The notes below the pieces were generated by a model that was not told where the DNA came from, searched no databases, and saw nothing but the letters and a program-made list of their open reading frames with translations. From contig CAWAMR010000012.1 in assembly GCA_963783095.1 (NCBI GenBank), positions 310,001 through 374,000 of the forward strand: a stretch of DNA of 64,000 nucleotides, written 5' to 3'. Source of the stretch: CAWAMR01 sp963783095 (GTDB lineage Bacteria > Planctomycetota > Planctomycetia > Gemmatales > Gemmataceae). Shown one piece after another: positions 49,588 through 59,566 of the stretch (positions are counted from its first letter, which is position 1; every line of letters starts with the position of its first letter). The position numbers and the translations under genes were made by a program.

Positions 49588-52500
49588 GTGATTAGCATCC
49601 GATCCGTTTTCCTGTTGGCCGTTTTGGTTACAGCAACTGCTTCCGCATCGGCTCAGGAACCGATCCAGTTCGCCCGGACGCCAGATATTTCTCCGGACGG
49701 AAAGCTCGTGACTTTCAGCTATCTCGGCGATATCTGGGTGGTCGAAGCGATTGGGGGCATCGCTCGCCCGGTGACCATGCACAAAGCGCACGAACTTTAC
49801 CCCTGTTTCAGTCCCGATGGACGATGGATTGCCTTTTCCTCGAACCGATTCGGCAGTTACGATGTTTTCGTTGTTCCTATCTATGGCGGAAAACCACGCC
49901 GGCTAACATATGACTCGGCCCAGGAGGTTGTCGTGGGCTGGACGCCCGACAGCAAATCGATCCTTTTCGATTCCACGCGCAGCACTGCTTTTCCGGGCGG
50001 GTTTGAAGCTTATTCGATCTCAATCGACGGGGGCCAGGAACGAAAACTGCCTTTCCGTGAGGCGAAAGAGCTCTCCTACTCACCCGCCGGCGGTTCGGTA
50101 GCTTTCGGCGCGGCCGGGAGCCTGGTATCGCAAGGGGTATCGAGGCTCCTCCAACGACGACCTTTGGCTGGCCAATACGGATGGCTCGGTCGTCCGCCAA
50201 CTGACCGATTTCCAGGGACAAGACTCGATGCCGATGTGGAGTGCGGACGGCAAAATGCTCTATTATGTCTCGGAAGTCTTTGGCACTCCCGCGAATATTG
50301 TTTGCCAGGAAATGAACTCGTCGCAATCCCCGGCAGCGCCCGCCGGCAAGCCGCGGGCCGTCACTTCGCACAAGGATGATGCGGTTCGCCGGGCCAAGAT
50401 TAGTGCCAACGGCGAATGGATCGTCTATGAGTGCGGTGCCGATTTGTGGGTCATCAATACCCACGGCGGCACGCCCCGCAAACTCGCCATTGAAGTCCAT
50501 GCCGATGACAAATCGAATAGCGAACGAACCGTCACTTATCGCGAGAACATCACGGAATACGTTCTATCCCCCAACGAGAGCCACATTGCCTTCACCGTCC
50601 ACGGCGACATTTTCATGATGTCTTCCAGCGGCGGCAAGGCAACCAGGCTCACCGAAACACCGTTTGTGGAACATGGTCTGTCGTGGTCGCCCGATGGCAA
50701 GAAAATCCTTTACTCCTCCGATCAGGGCGGTCAGGAAGATTTATTCGTCCTCGAGCAGGACGACCCCGAACATCCCGAATTAACCAAGGCCCATCGCTTC
50801 AAGACGACCAGGCTCACGAACAATGCCGAGGCCGAGGCCGGAGCCAATTTCGCGCCCGACGGCAACAGAATCTTCTTCCTTCGGTCGGGCAAATTATGCA
50901 CCATGAAGCCGGACGGCAGCGACGAGAAGGTACTGGTCGATCAGCCCCAGGTCTTCGATTACGACTGGTCGCCGGATGGCAAATGGATCGTCTACGCCCG
51001 CCTCGACGGCTCCTTCGCCAGCGAACTCTATGTCATGCCGATCGACGGCTCGCAGCCGGCACAGGAATATCACGCGCTACGCAACCTTCAACGGCGATGT
51101 GAGCTGGAACAATTCCAACCACAAGATCGCCTTCATCAGCCAGCGCGGCCAGACGAGCGGAATGTATGTAATCTCTCTCCAAAAACCGGCAGCGCAGGCG
51201 CAGCTTCCAACAACGATATCGACTGGGACGACATTCATCTGCGCGTGGACCGGCCCGGCAACAACTCCGCACAGAGCGGGGTGATCTCTCCCAACGGCCG
51301 ACTGATCGCCTACAACGCCTCACAGGGCGGCAACGATCTCTGGGTCGTGGCCGCTGACGGCTCCTCGGTCAATCGTCTCACCAGCGGCACTCTACAGCCC
51401 CGGCTGCTGCGCTGGTCGAAAAACAGCTCGAAGATCTGGTTTCTCGATAATGCAGGCTCGCTGCGCAATACCAGCCCGACGGGAGGCGGTCCATTCGGCC
51501 CCTCGACACCCGCTACGGTGAGTTTCACGGCCAAGATGACCATCCACCGCGAGGAAGAGTTCGAGGAGATGTTCGACCAGAGCTGGCATGCCCTGGCCAA
51601 TCACTTTTACGATTCCCATCATCACGGCATCGACTGGAACTCCGTGCGCGAAAGTATCGTCCGCTCGTGAAACACGTTGCCATGAAAGAGGATTTATATG
51701 CGCTCGTGAGTCTGATGCTGGGCGAGTTGAACGCTTCCCATCTCGGCATCAGCGGCAAGCTCGGCCGGCCCGCAGAGGTCACCGGCGATCTCGGCTTGTT
51801 GTTCGATGAGAACTACACCGGGCCGGGACTGAAGATCAAGGAAATTCTCAAGCGTGGACCGGCGGACAAGCGCGGCCTGAAGATCGCGCCCGGCGACGTC
51901 ATCCTTTCGATCGAACGCACGCCTCTGGACGGCAAGGCGAACCTCAGCAAACTGTTGAATGCCAAAATCGGCGAATCGGTTGAAGTGGAGATCAGTTCGA
52001 ATCCTGCCGATCCGAAGGCGACGAAGCGCAAGCTGGAACTTTCGTGCGTAGGGCGAGAACAGATTGCAGAAATTGATGTATCAGCGCTGGGTCGATCTCA
52101 ACGCGGAGGCAGTAGCCAAGCAAAGCAAGGGAAAGGTCGGCTACATCCATATCCCCAGCATGGATGAAGAGGGTCTGGAGCAATTCGTCCGTTCGCTCTA
52201 TTCCGACAACTTCGACAAGGAAGCGATCGTGATCGATGTCCGCTATAACGGCGGCGGCTTCACCCACGACAAGGTCTTGAACTACCTGGGCGGCGAAAGA
52301 CCATACCCTGTTCCGCCAGCGCGACGGCGGGCAAGGCATGGTGATGCGCTCCTACGATCGCAAATGGACAAAACCGGTCACCTTGTTGATCAACAATCGA
52401 TCCTACAGCGACGCGGAGATTTTCCCGAATGCCTTCCAAACGCTGGGGCTTGGCAAAGTCGTCGGCCAGGCAACGGGCGGACTGGTGATCGGCACATCGG

Positions 52501-52779
52501 CGACAACACTGATCGACGGCTCGTCATTCCGGCATGCCCCGCACCGGCGTTTTCACGGTGTCTGGGATCAACATGGAGAAGCAGGGCGTGCAGCCTGACG
52601 TTGCGGTCGGGACCACACCCGAGGATCTGGCCAAGGGAGTTGATGCGCAGCTGAGCAAGGCAGTTGAGGTGGTGATGCAGGATGTGGTCGTGTGGAAGAA
52701 AAATCGTTCTTCTGTCGTGAGCACACCTGCAGGTGGAAGCGGTTCACCGATCACGGCCCCCATGCCGAAACAGCCATGA
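49588..52779 (+). CDS. Tricorn-like protease with S41 peptidase domain (about six frame breaks)
   Basis: GTG 49588 opens a signal peptide (ISIRSVFLLAVLVTATASAS). A WD40/PD40-like propeller follows with TPDISPDGKLVTFSYLGDIW, PCFSPDGRWIAFSSNRFGSY, LSWSPDGKKILYSSDQGGQE and YDWSPDGKWIVYARLDGSF. Then come the C1 region (FEEMFDQSWHALANHFYDSH), a PDZ domain (LKIKEILKRGPADKRGLKIA) and the S41 core (GKVGYIHIPSM; VIDVRYNGGGFT; LLINNRSYSDAEIFPNAFQ with the likely nucleophile Ser). Total about 1064 residues, close to archaeal tricorn. Breaks near 50120, 51080-51110, 51660, 52060, 52300 and 52540 are bridged. A signal peptide implies an exported enzyme, unlike cytosolic archaeal tricorn. Confidence 0.85.
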
Positions 52780-52788
52780 GTTTTCATC

Positions 52789-53370
52789 ATGACTATTCTC
52801 GCCGCAGACAATACCAGGGCTATCTGCCGAATCCAATTGAAGAGGGAAGGCCGGTGGGTCAGCTTGGCACTATCTATTGGCGACCTCGGTTCAGGCAATC
52901 GGTTCCTTGTGCCCGCCGAACGCCTCGTATATGAGATGGTCGGGGTAGATGACTTGGCGCGTCGGTACGGCTTGGCCAACTGGAAGGGGGGCGTCATCAG
53001 CGGCGCAAGGTATGCCTTCCGCGTTTTGAAATCCCCTAACCTCCTGGTTTGTTTACATGAGTTGCGTGGCCAACTCGGCAGTGGGGATGTCTCGGCCGTT
53101 TCTTGTGCCGCAGCACTGGCAATTGGACGGTTACTTCACCGAGCTGAAGTCCCCCTGGACCTCGGGGGATGGACGCTGGCGGAGGAGACGCGCAGTCCGC
53201 CGATTGCAGAAGAAATCGAGCAAATTGTTTCCTCTCATCCCGAATCGCTGCAGACGCAAACTGAGAACGGTCCGACTGCTTCCGGAGCCGCGAGTATCCA
53301 TAAGGCCTCACAAGTCATTCGGGCCGAACCAGGTGCTACCGCAGACGGTGCCCGTGACACTGGCTTATGA
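52789..53370 (+). CDS. Hypothetical protein
   Basis: 193 residues from ATG 52789, nine bases after the tricorn stop, so possibly co-transcribed. The first half is mixed alpha/beta (CRIQLKREGRWVSLALSIGD; FLVPAERLVYEMVGVDDLAR), the end is low-complexity and polar (ESLQTQTENGPTASGAAS). No family or motif is recognised. The open frame and its synonymous-site composition look coding, but without homologues I cannot confirm it. The 247 nt that follow (53371-53617) show nothing I can support. Confidence 0.5.
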   Translation: MTILAADNTRAICRIQLKREGRWVSLALSIGDLGSGNRFLVPAERLVYEMVGVDDLARRYGLANWKGGVISGARYAFRVLKSPNLLVCLHELRGQLGSGDVSAVSCAAALAIGRLLHRAEVPLDLGGWTLAEETRSPPIAEEIEQIVSSHPESLQTQTENGPTASGAASIHKASQVIRAEPGATADGARDTGL

Positions 53371-53617
53371 GAGATTGTAGTTTCTCAGCGCACCCCGGCT
53401 GCTGAGCTATTTCGTTAATCGCACTGACCAAGACTGCCGCTGCAATGAAGTAAATCAAGTCGAAGTGATCGGAATCTTTCACGACCGCCGCTCACCTCGT
53501 GTCTGGCAGCGGCGAATTCGCGGTTACTGAGACCTCTGTTATGAACGAAGCAGCGACGCTGTCGGAAATCATCGATCGGTCAATCGTTCATTTTGGAGGT
53601 GTCTCATCGAAAGGGAT

Positions 53618-53848
53618 TCACATTTGCAGCAATTCCGGTTTAACGCGGGATTCCCAGCACGATGGACAAATTCCATGAGATGGTTGTTTTCCAAACCTCC
53701 GATAAAGGAGAGATTCGAGTGAAATCCAGGCGTCGTTTTCTTTCACGGATTTGCAGTATGAGCAAACCGAAATGAGACTTTCCAATTTCCAGATGTGATT
53801 CTTCCGATTGGGGAAGGCCAGTCCACCCGAAGAACAAGGATCCAACAC
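53618..53848 (-). CDS. Short zinc-ribbon-like protein resembling signalling-protein tails
   Basis: A 76-codon frame starting at GTG 53848. Its core, ISVCSYCKSVKENDAWISLE ... HGICPSCWESRVKPEL, matches the CxYCK ... HG(I/L)CPxC tail often found at the C-terminus of PAS/response-regulator or cyclase-type signalling proteins. Here it stands alone, 13 nt downstream of the GYF-domain gene on the same strand. It may be a stand-alone small protein or the leftover end of a larger signalling gene. The N-terminal dozen residues carry no recognisable feature. Confidence 0.55.
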   Translation of the reverse strand: MLDPCSSGGLAFPNRKNHIWKLESLISVCSYCKSVKENDAWISLESLLYRRFGKQPSHGICPSCWESRVKPELLQM

Positions 53849-53861
53849 CGCTGCAAAAGCA

Positions 53862-54365
53862 TCAATTATCGAAGAATGGCAAGTCGGTTCCGTCGAAGCG
53901 GGGCAATCGTGCCAGAGATGGGAAAGCCGCGGCGTCCGCTTCAGCGGCTTCGCGCATCTTGCGCTCGATCCGTTCCGTCAAACTCCCGCCGATCCCATCG
54001 AAATCATTCGTGGTAGTCGGGGCTTCCGCTTCGCTTTCGATCAAAATCTCGTTGCGACATTTGGGACAGTTCGCCGTGGATTTTCCCGTTTCAAGCGCGA
54101 TCGTCACTTCGGCATAACACGCAAAACAAGTGACCCGAACTTCACGCGCTGACGATGGCACTGGCACCGGTTCGGCCAGTGGGATTAGGGTATCGGTCTG
54201 GAGGCTTGCCAGGAATTCAGGTATCGGTTCCCAGACACCTGAGCCGGCTTTCTGAACCATGTCCGCTGATGAGAGCTGATTCGCCGAAGCAAATTGTCGG
54301 ATTTGCTCTTCCGAAAATGGACCAGCGACCAGATTGTTCCGGGCGAGATACCAGCATTTTTCCAC
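53862..54365 (-). CDS. GYF_2 (DUF4339) and zinc-ribbon protein
   Basis: I place the start at GTG 54365 (VEKCWYLARNN) with a G-rich stretch upstream; the longer reading to 54572 looks non-coding. Residues 1-55 form a GYF_2 domain (CWYLARNNLVAGPFSEEQIR ... VWEPIPEFLASL), a module that binds peptides. Then comes a zinc-ribbon (VTCFACYAEVTIALETGKST, NCPKCRNEI) and an acidic, helical C-terminus. Planctomycetes carry many GYF_2 proteins, usually with membrane segments, which this one lacks. The role is unknown. The gap 54366-54790 holds only the inverted repeat at 54599. Confidence 0.7.
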   Translation of the reverse strand: MEKCWYLARNNLVAGPFSEEQIRQFASANQLSSADMVQKAGSGVWEPIPEFLASLQTDTLIPLAEPVPVPSSAREVRVTCFACYAEVTIALETGKSTANCPKCRNEILIESEAEAPTTTNDFDGIGGSLTERIERKMREAAEADAAAFPSLARLPRFDGTDLPFFDN

Positions 54366-54598
54366 GGCCTGCCCCAAATTTGAGGATCTGCTTTCGATCA
54401 CTGAAACGAGTGTAAGCCCTCGAAGAAAGAGTGTCAAGGAGCAGGACAGAATCCTCCCGAAGCTGCCGATGTGGCTGCCAAAAAAGGAGAGGCCGGAACT
54501 CATTTCGACAGAGAAATAATTGTCACGACCGTCAGGATAGGGGCCATTTGCTGTTACAATTGGATAAATCATGTTCCTTAGTACACATCAATCCTGTG

Positions 54599-54675
54599 TT
54601 CCCCGCGTTCTGCGCGACCGCGGCTACGGCAGGAAGTCGCTTTTCCGTAGCCGCGTTCGCGCAGAACGCGGGGAA
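54599..54675. repeat. Inverted repeat, 31-nt GC-rich arms with one mismatch
   Basis: Arms 54599-54629 and 54645-54675 match in inverse except at one position (GCGCGACCGCGG against GCGCGAACGCGG). The spacer is 15 nt. It lies between the GYF gene and the 3' end of the DUF1501 gene, both on the minus strand, where a terminator would be expected. Confidence 0.88.
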
Positions 54676-54790
54676 CTTCTCCAACCTTTGACCTGCTCAG
54701 TCGTTTTGAAGCCCCTGGAGCCCTCAAAAGGTGGGTCATCGTGAGGGGCCGCTCATGGAGGGGACAACCTCCGAGATCACCCGCAGAGCC

Positions 54791-56311
54791 TCATACCAGT
54801 AGTTCCTTCACCACTTCGCCATGCACGTCGGTCAATCGATGATTGCGTCCCTGGAACTTGAATGTCAATCGGGTGTGATCGATGCCCAGGCAACGCAGGA
54901 TGGTTGCATTCAAGTCATGCACGTGGACCGGGTTGTTTACGATGTTGTAGCTGAAGTCATCGGTTTCACCGTGAGTCATGCCCGGTTTGATCCCACCTCC
55001 AGCCAACCAAACCGTAAAGCAGCGCGGGTGATGATCGCGTCCATAGTCCTCCGTGGTGAGACGGCCCTGACAGTAGACCGTCCGTCCAAACTCGCCGGCC
55101 CAAACCACCAGTGTGTCGTCGAGCAAGCCGAGACGTTTCAGATCCTGAATCAGCGCTGCCGAGGGTTGATCGGTGTCCTTGCACTGGGCCGTGATTTGCT
55201 TGGGAAGGTTGGTGTGCTGGTCCCAGCCGCGATGATAAAGTTGAATGAACCGCACGCCCCGTTCGGCCAGCCGGCGGGCCAGCAGACAGTTTGCGGCGAA
55301 AGTTCCCGGCTTCTTCGCTTCCGGCCCATACATCTCGACAATCTTCTTTGGTTCCTTGCCGCAATCGATCAATTCAGGAACCGATTTCTGCATTCGATAG
55401 GCCAGTTCATACTGCGCGATTCGGGTAGAGATCTCCCTATCCCCACTCTCTTCCAGCTTGAGTTGGTTCAATTTGCCCAGATCGTCGAGCATCCTGCGTC
55501 GGCCCGATTCGCTGATTCCCTCCGGATTCGACAGAAACAAAACCGGATCGCCCTGCGAGCGGAATTTGACTCCCTGATGATTGGAAGGAAGAAAGCCGCT
55601 GGCCCAGAGCCGATCGTAGAGCGGCTGGTCGGCGGGGTTGCCGCTGCCCTGAGAAACCAAAACCACAAAGGCCGGCAGATCTCTGTTGCTGGTCCCCAGC
55701 CCATAGGAAATCCACGAACCAAAGCTGGGCCGGCCTGCCGACTGTGCCCCGGTCTGCATGAAGGTGATGGCCGGGTCGTGATTGATCGCCTCGGTATGGA
55801 GGGATTTGACGAAGCACAAGGAATCGACGATTTTCGAGGTATGGGGCAATAGCTCGCTGACCCAGGCTCCCGATTGACCGTGCCTGGCAAACTTGAATTT
55901 GCTGGGGGCGACAGGAAAACTGGCCTGCGTGGAAGTCATCCCCGTGAGTCTTTGACCCTTGCGAATCGAGTCGGGCAACTCAGTCCCGAAGCGGTCCTTC
56001 AACGCCGGCTTGTGGTCGAAGAGATCGATCTGGGAAGGTGCGCCCGATTGAAAGAGATAGATAACCCGTTTTGCGGTGGGTTTGAAGTGTGGCAGCTCCT
56101 GCTCGGCACCCTGAGATTCCGAGCGCAGAAGAGAGGCCAGTGCTGCCAGTCCAACCCCTGAAGAAAGGAATCGACGGCGCAACAAAGTCGTTCCAAGTTC
56201 CAAGTTCCAAGTTCCAAGTTGACGAGCACGCATCTCTACGTGCCGGCCTAAAGCCGTTTCTAACTTGGAACTTGGAACTTGGAACTTGGAACTTGACATA
56301 GTAAGCCTCAC
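54791..56311 (-). CDS. DUF1501 protein (intact frame)
   Basis: 506 codons from GTG 56311, which overlaps the stop of the upstream gene as GTGA. Family blocks: RVIYLFQSGAPSQIDLFDHK, LCFVKSLHTEAINHDPAITF, AANCLLARRLAERGVRFIQL, GWDQHTNLP, TLVVWAGEFGRTVYCQG and GRDHHPRCFTVWLAGGGI. A Tat-like motif (LLRRRFLSSGVGLAALASLL) starts at about residue 43, which is unusually far in; the first ~40 codons are the inverted repeat 56191-56295. ATG 56299 and ATG 56233 are alternative starts, the latter giving a more normal leader. Partner of the DUF1549-LamG-DUF1553 gene. Confidence 0.88.
   Translation of the reverse strand: MRLTMSSSKFQVPSSKLETALGRHVEMRARQLGTWNLELGTTLLRRRFLSSGVGLAALASLLRSESQGAEQELPHFKPTAKRVIYLFQSGAPSQIDLFDHKPALKDRFGTELPDSIRKGQRLTGMTSTQASFPVAPSKFKFARHGQSGAWVSELLPHTSKIVDSLCFVKSLHTEAINHDPAITFMQTGAQSAGRPSFGSWISYGLGTSNRDLPAFVVLVSQGSGNPADQPLYDRLWASGFLPSNHQGVKFRSQGDPVLFLSNPEGISESGRRRMLDDLGKLNQLKLEESGDREISTRIAQYELAYRMQKSVPELIDCGKEPKKIVEMYGPEAKKPGTFAANCLLARRLAERGVRFIQLYHRGWDQHTNLPKQITAQCKDTDQPSAALIQDLKRLGLLDDTLVVWAGEFGRTVYCQGRLTTEDYGRDHHPRCFTVWLAGGGIKPGMTHGETDDFSYNIVNNPVHVHDLNATILRCLGIDHTRLTFKFQGRNHRLTDVHGEVVKELLV
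56191..56295. repeat. Inverted repeat of iterated TTCCAAG words inside a gene start
   Basis: Left arm 56191-56220 is four copies of TTCCAAG plus two bases; right arm 56262-56295 is the inverse with one more partial copy. Thirty bases pair perfectly across a 41-nt spacer. It overlaps the first codons of the DUF1501 gene and is open in that frame; ATG 56233 lies in the spacer. Confidence 0.88.
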
Positions 56312-59300
56312 TCTTTGGTCACAACTTCATCGAGGTTTAGCAGCATGTTCATGATCGCGGTATAGCCAGCCAACTCGGCAACGTCCAGCTTGGGATCAGG
56401 TCGGGATTCGCCGATCGACAGCAGTTTGCGCAGCATCGGGATGCCGGCGATATTCTGCCAGATGATGTTGAAAACCTTCCAGTAAAATCGTTTGCTCTCG
56501 GTTGCTTGGAAGGCGCGCGGTGACAGCCCGGAAGGCAAACTCCATTCTCTTTTCGGGGCGTGTTTCCTTCTTCATCGCGCGTTCGGCCAGCTTGCGTGCT
56601 GCTTCCACGAAGGTTACATCGTTGAGCAAGGTCAAGGCCTGGAGCGGTGTATTGGTCCGCATTTCGCGCACCACGCAGGACTCCCGGCCCGCCGCGTCGA
56701 ATGCCGCCAGCGAGGGCGGAGCGACCGAGCGTTTCCAGAAGGTGTAGAGACTTCTTCGATACAGCGCTTCGCCGTGGTCGGGCGTGTAATCCGCACCGCC
56801 GGACAGTTCTTTCCAAAGACCTCCAGGCTGGTAAGGTTTAACCGAAGGGCCGCCCTGTTTTTCCACCAGCAGTCCACTGACAAATAGCGCCTGATCGCGC
56901 AGCATTTCTGCCGATAGTCGAAGGCGTGGTCCGCGCGAGCAAACGATTGTCGGGATCGCGCTGTGCCATCTCCGGGGTCACCTTACTCGCTTGCCGATAC
57001 GTGGCGCTCATCATGATCCGCTTGTGCATTGCCTTGATGTCCCAACCGGTACGGATCAATTCGGTGGCAAGCCAGTCCAGCAATTCGGGATGGCTGGGCG
57101 TTTCGCCCTGCGAACCGAAATCCTCCACGGTCTTCACCAGACCAGTGCCAAAGTGAAGTTGCCACATTCGATTCACCGTGACCCGGGCCGTAAGAGGATT
57201 CTCCGCGCTCACCAACCAGCGCAGAATCCCAGCCGATTATTTGGAGTTTTGGTCGGCAACGGCGGAAACGCTGCCGGAACACCCGGCGAAACTTTGGCTC
57301 CCGGCTTGTTGTACTCTCCACGAACGAGAATGTGAGACTCGCGAGGAGTCGGCATTTCTTCCATGACCATGACGGTTGGAAAACTCTCTTCCGTTGCCTC
57401 CATTTTTTCCCGCAAGGCGATGCCTTCCTGAAATGCCTTGCGAATATCGGCCGGCGCGGTGCTGTTCGAGAAAGTAAGCACGGAGCTTGGCCGCCTGAGC
57501 ATGAGTGCGGCTTTTCCATCGGAACCGTCAGAAGTTCGCCGATTGACTCCGGCTGCGCCAAGAGCTCGATCGTCGCGGGCAGCAGAGCGGCGGAGTAAAT
57601 TCGCACCTCATCGATCAACCCTTGAAATCGACTTCCTGCGCCGCCGCCGGAGCCGATTCGCAAGGGTTCCAGATTTTTGAAAGATTGATTGAGGTCGTCG
57701 AGATGAATGCACAATTTTTCGGGCTTACCATCGACGTAGAACTTCACTCCATTCGATACGCGCGAACCGTCATAAGATACCGCGACGTGATGCCAACGAT
57801 CGGTTTCGAGTTTGCGTTCCGTCTCGACGCGCAGCGAATCGTCGAGCCAGCGCACCACCAGGTTCAACTGAAGTTTCCCATCGACCAGGTGAAAGCCGTA
57901 CCCGTTGGCATGCTCCGTTTCGAGCATCCGGGAAACGATGGCTCCGCCGCGCGAACCTTGCGGATAGATCCAACAACTGAAAGTGAACTTGTCGTCGAAA
58001 CCGAAATCCCCCACGTTTCCGCAAGACAGAAACCGTTTGCCTTCGAACTGGGCGGCTTTTTGAATTCGGCCCACGGCATGGCTGGGCGAGCCATCCAGAA
58101 CCTGGATGGTCTTGGGTTGCACTTCATCCAGGGCAAATCGGGCCAGAAGATGTCGATCCGGAAACCACACCTGTTTCAAGGCTGCAAGCTGGGATGACTT
58201 CTCCCATTCGGCTTGTTTGCCGGCGATCTCGGCCTGGAGGGATTGAAAGCGCCGGTCGGCGCTTTCGACCTGCTTGCGAAGTTGAAGCAACTGGTCTTGC
58301 TGCTGGCGAGTTGGTGCCTTGATCAGCGGCGGCGAGTTGCCGAATTTTACCGCTTTACCGCGTTCGGGGATGTTATTGAAGTACGCGAAAACCTGGTAAA
58401 ACTCGCGTTGGGAAATCGGGTCGTACTTGTGATCGTGGCAGCGGGCGCAGCCCATGGTCAGACCGAGCCAGACGGTTGCAGTGGTATCGACCCGATCGAC
58501 CACGTATTCCACGGCGTACTCTTCGGGAATGACGCCTCCCTCGCCGTTGCCGCGATGGTTGCGATTGAAGCCGGTGGCGATCCGCTGATCTTGCGTAGCG
58601 CTGGGCAGCATGTCGCCGGCGATTTGTTCAATGGTAAAGCGATCGAATGGCATGTTCGAGTTATAGGCATCAATGACCCAATCGCGCCAGCGCCACATGA
58701 AGCGTTCGCCGTCGTTTTGATAGCCGTTGGTGTCGGCATATCGGGCCGCTTCCAACCAGCGCCAGGCCATGCGCTCGCCGTAGCGCGGCGACTTCAGGAG
58801 CCTATCGAGAACTCTTTCATAGGCAGCGGGCGACGAGTCTTTAACGAAAGCGGAGACTTCATCCGGCGTTGGGGGCAGGCCGGTCAAGTCGAACGTCGCT
58901 CGTCGAATCAACGTCGTCTTCGCTGCTTCCGCTGAGGGTGACAATCCCTCTGTCTCCAGTTTGGCCAGCACAAAGGCATCAATGGGATTGCGCGCCCATT
59001 CCAGCTTCTTGCTGGCCGGCAACGCCGGCGGTTTTGGCGGCAGAAAGGCCCAGTGTTTTTGCCATTTGGCACCTTGCTCGATCCAGCGACGAAGGAGGTC
59101 GATTTGTCGATCGGTCAGTTTTCGGCCGGAGTCATCCGGCGGCATCCGCTTTTCTGAATCTTTGGTTGTGATCCGTCTAAGAAGCTCGCTGTTTTGCGGC
59201 TTCTTGGCGTCGAATACCTTCCTGGCGTCATCTTCCCGATCGAGACGAAGATCCCCTTTGCGCTTGGCCTTGTCGGGACCATGACAATGAAAGCAGACAT

Positions 59301-59400
59301 CGGAGAGGATGGGCCGAACATCGCGGTTGAACTCAACCGTTTGCGGCACGGCCTCACCTGCCAGAGCGGTAGTGGAGAGCAGAAGAGATAACGCAAGCAT
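56308..59400 (-). CDS. PSCyt1 - DUF1549 - LamG - DUF1553 protein (3' third frame broken)
   Basis: ATG 59400 (AGGG upstream) opens a signal peptide (MLALSLLLSTTALAGEAVPQ). PSCyt1: NRDVRPILSDVCFHCHGPDK with a heme-type CxxCH, and RMPPDDSGRKLTDRQIDLLR. DUF1549: LIRRATFDLTGLPPTPDEVS, GCARCHDHKYDPISQREFYQ. A coiled-coil-like stretch and a LamG-like sandwich (FTFSCWIYPQGSRGG; DRWHHVAVSYDG; GLIDEVRIYSAALLPATIEL) follow. DUF1553 (NPLTARVTVNRMWQLHFGTG; SHPELLDWLATELIRTGWD; NTPLQALTLLNDVTFVEAAR) is spread over other frames, with breaks near 57510, 57215, 56890, 56500 and between. About 1030 residues. The stop overlaps the start of the DUF1501 gene. Confidence 0.88.
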
Positions 59401-59566
59401 GTCTCGCCCTGATGGATGGAAGATTCACATCTCCCTCGATTCTATCAGGGTAGATTCGCCAATGGGAGATCGAGAGGCAAGAACAGGATACATTTGAAAG
59501 CACTTAATGGACGGGCAATATGACAGTCACTCAGGAATGAACCTGCATTGGAAGTATTCAGAGTCA

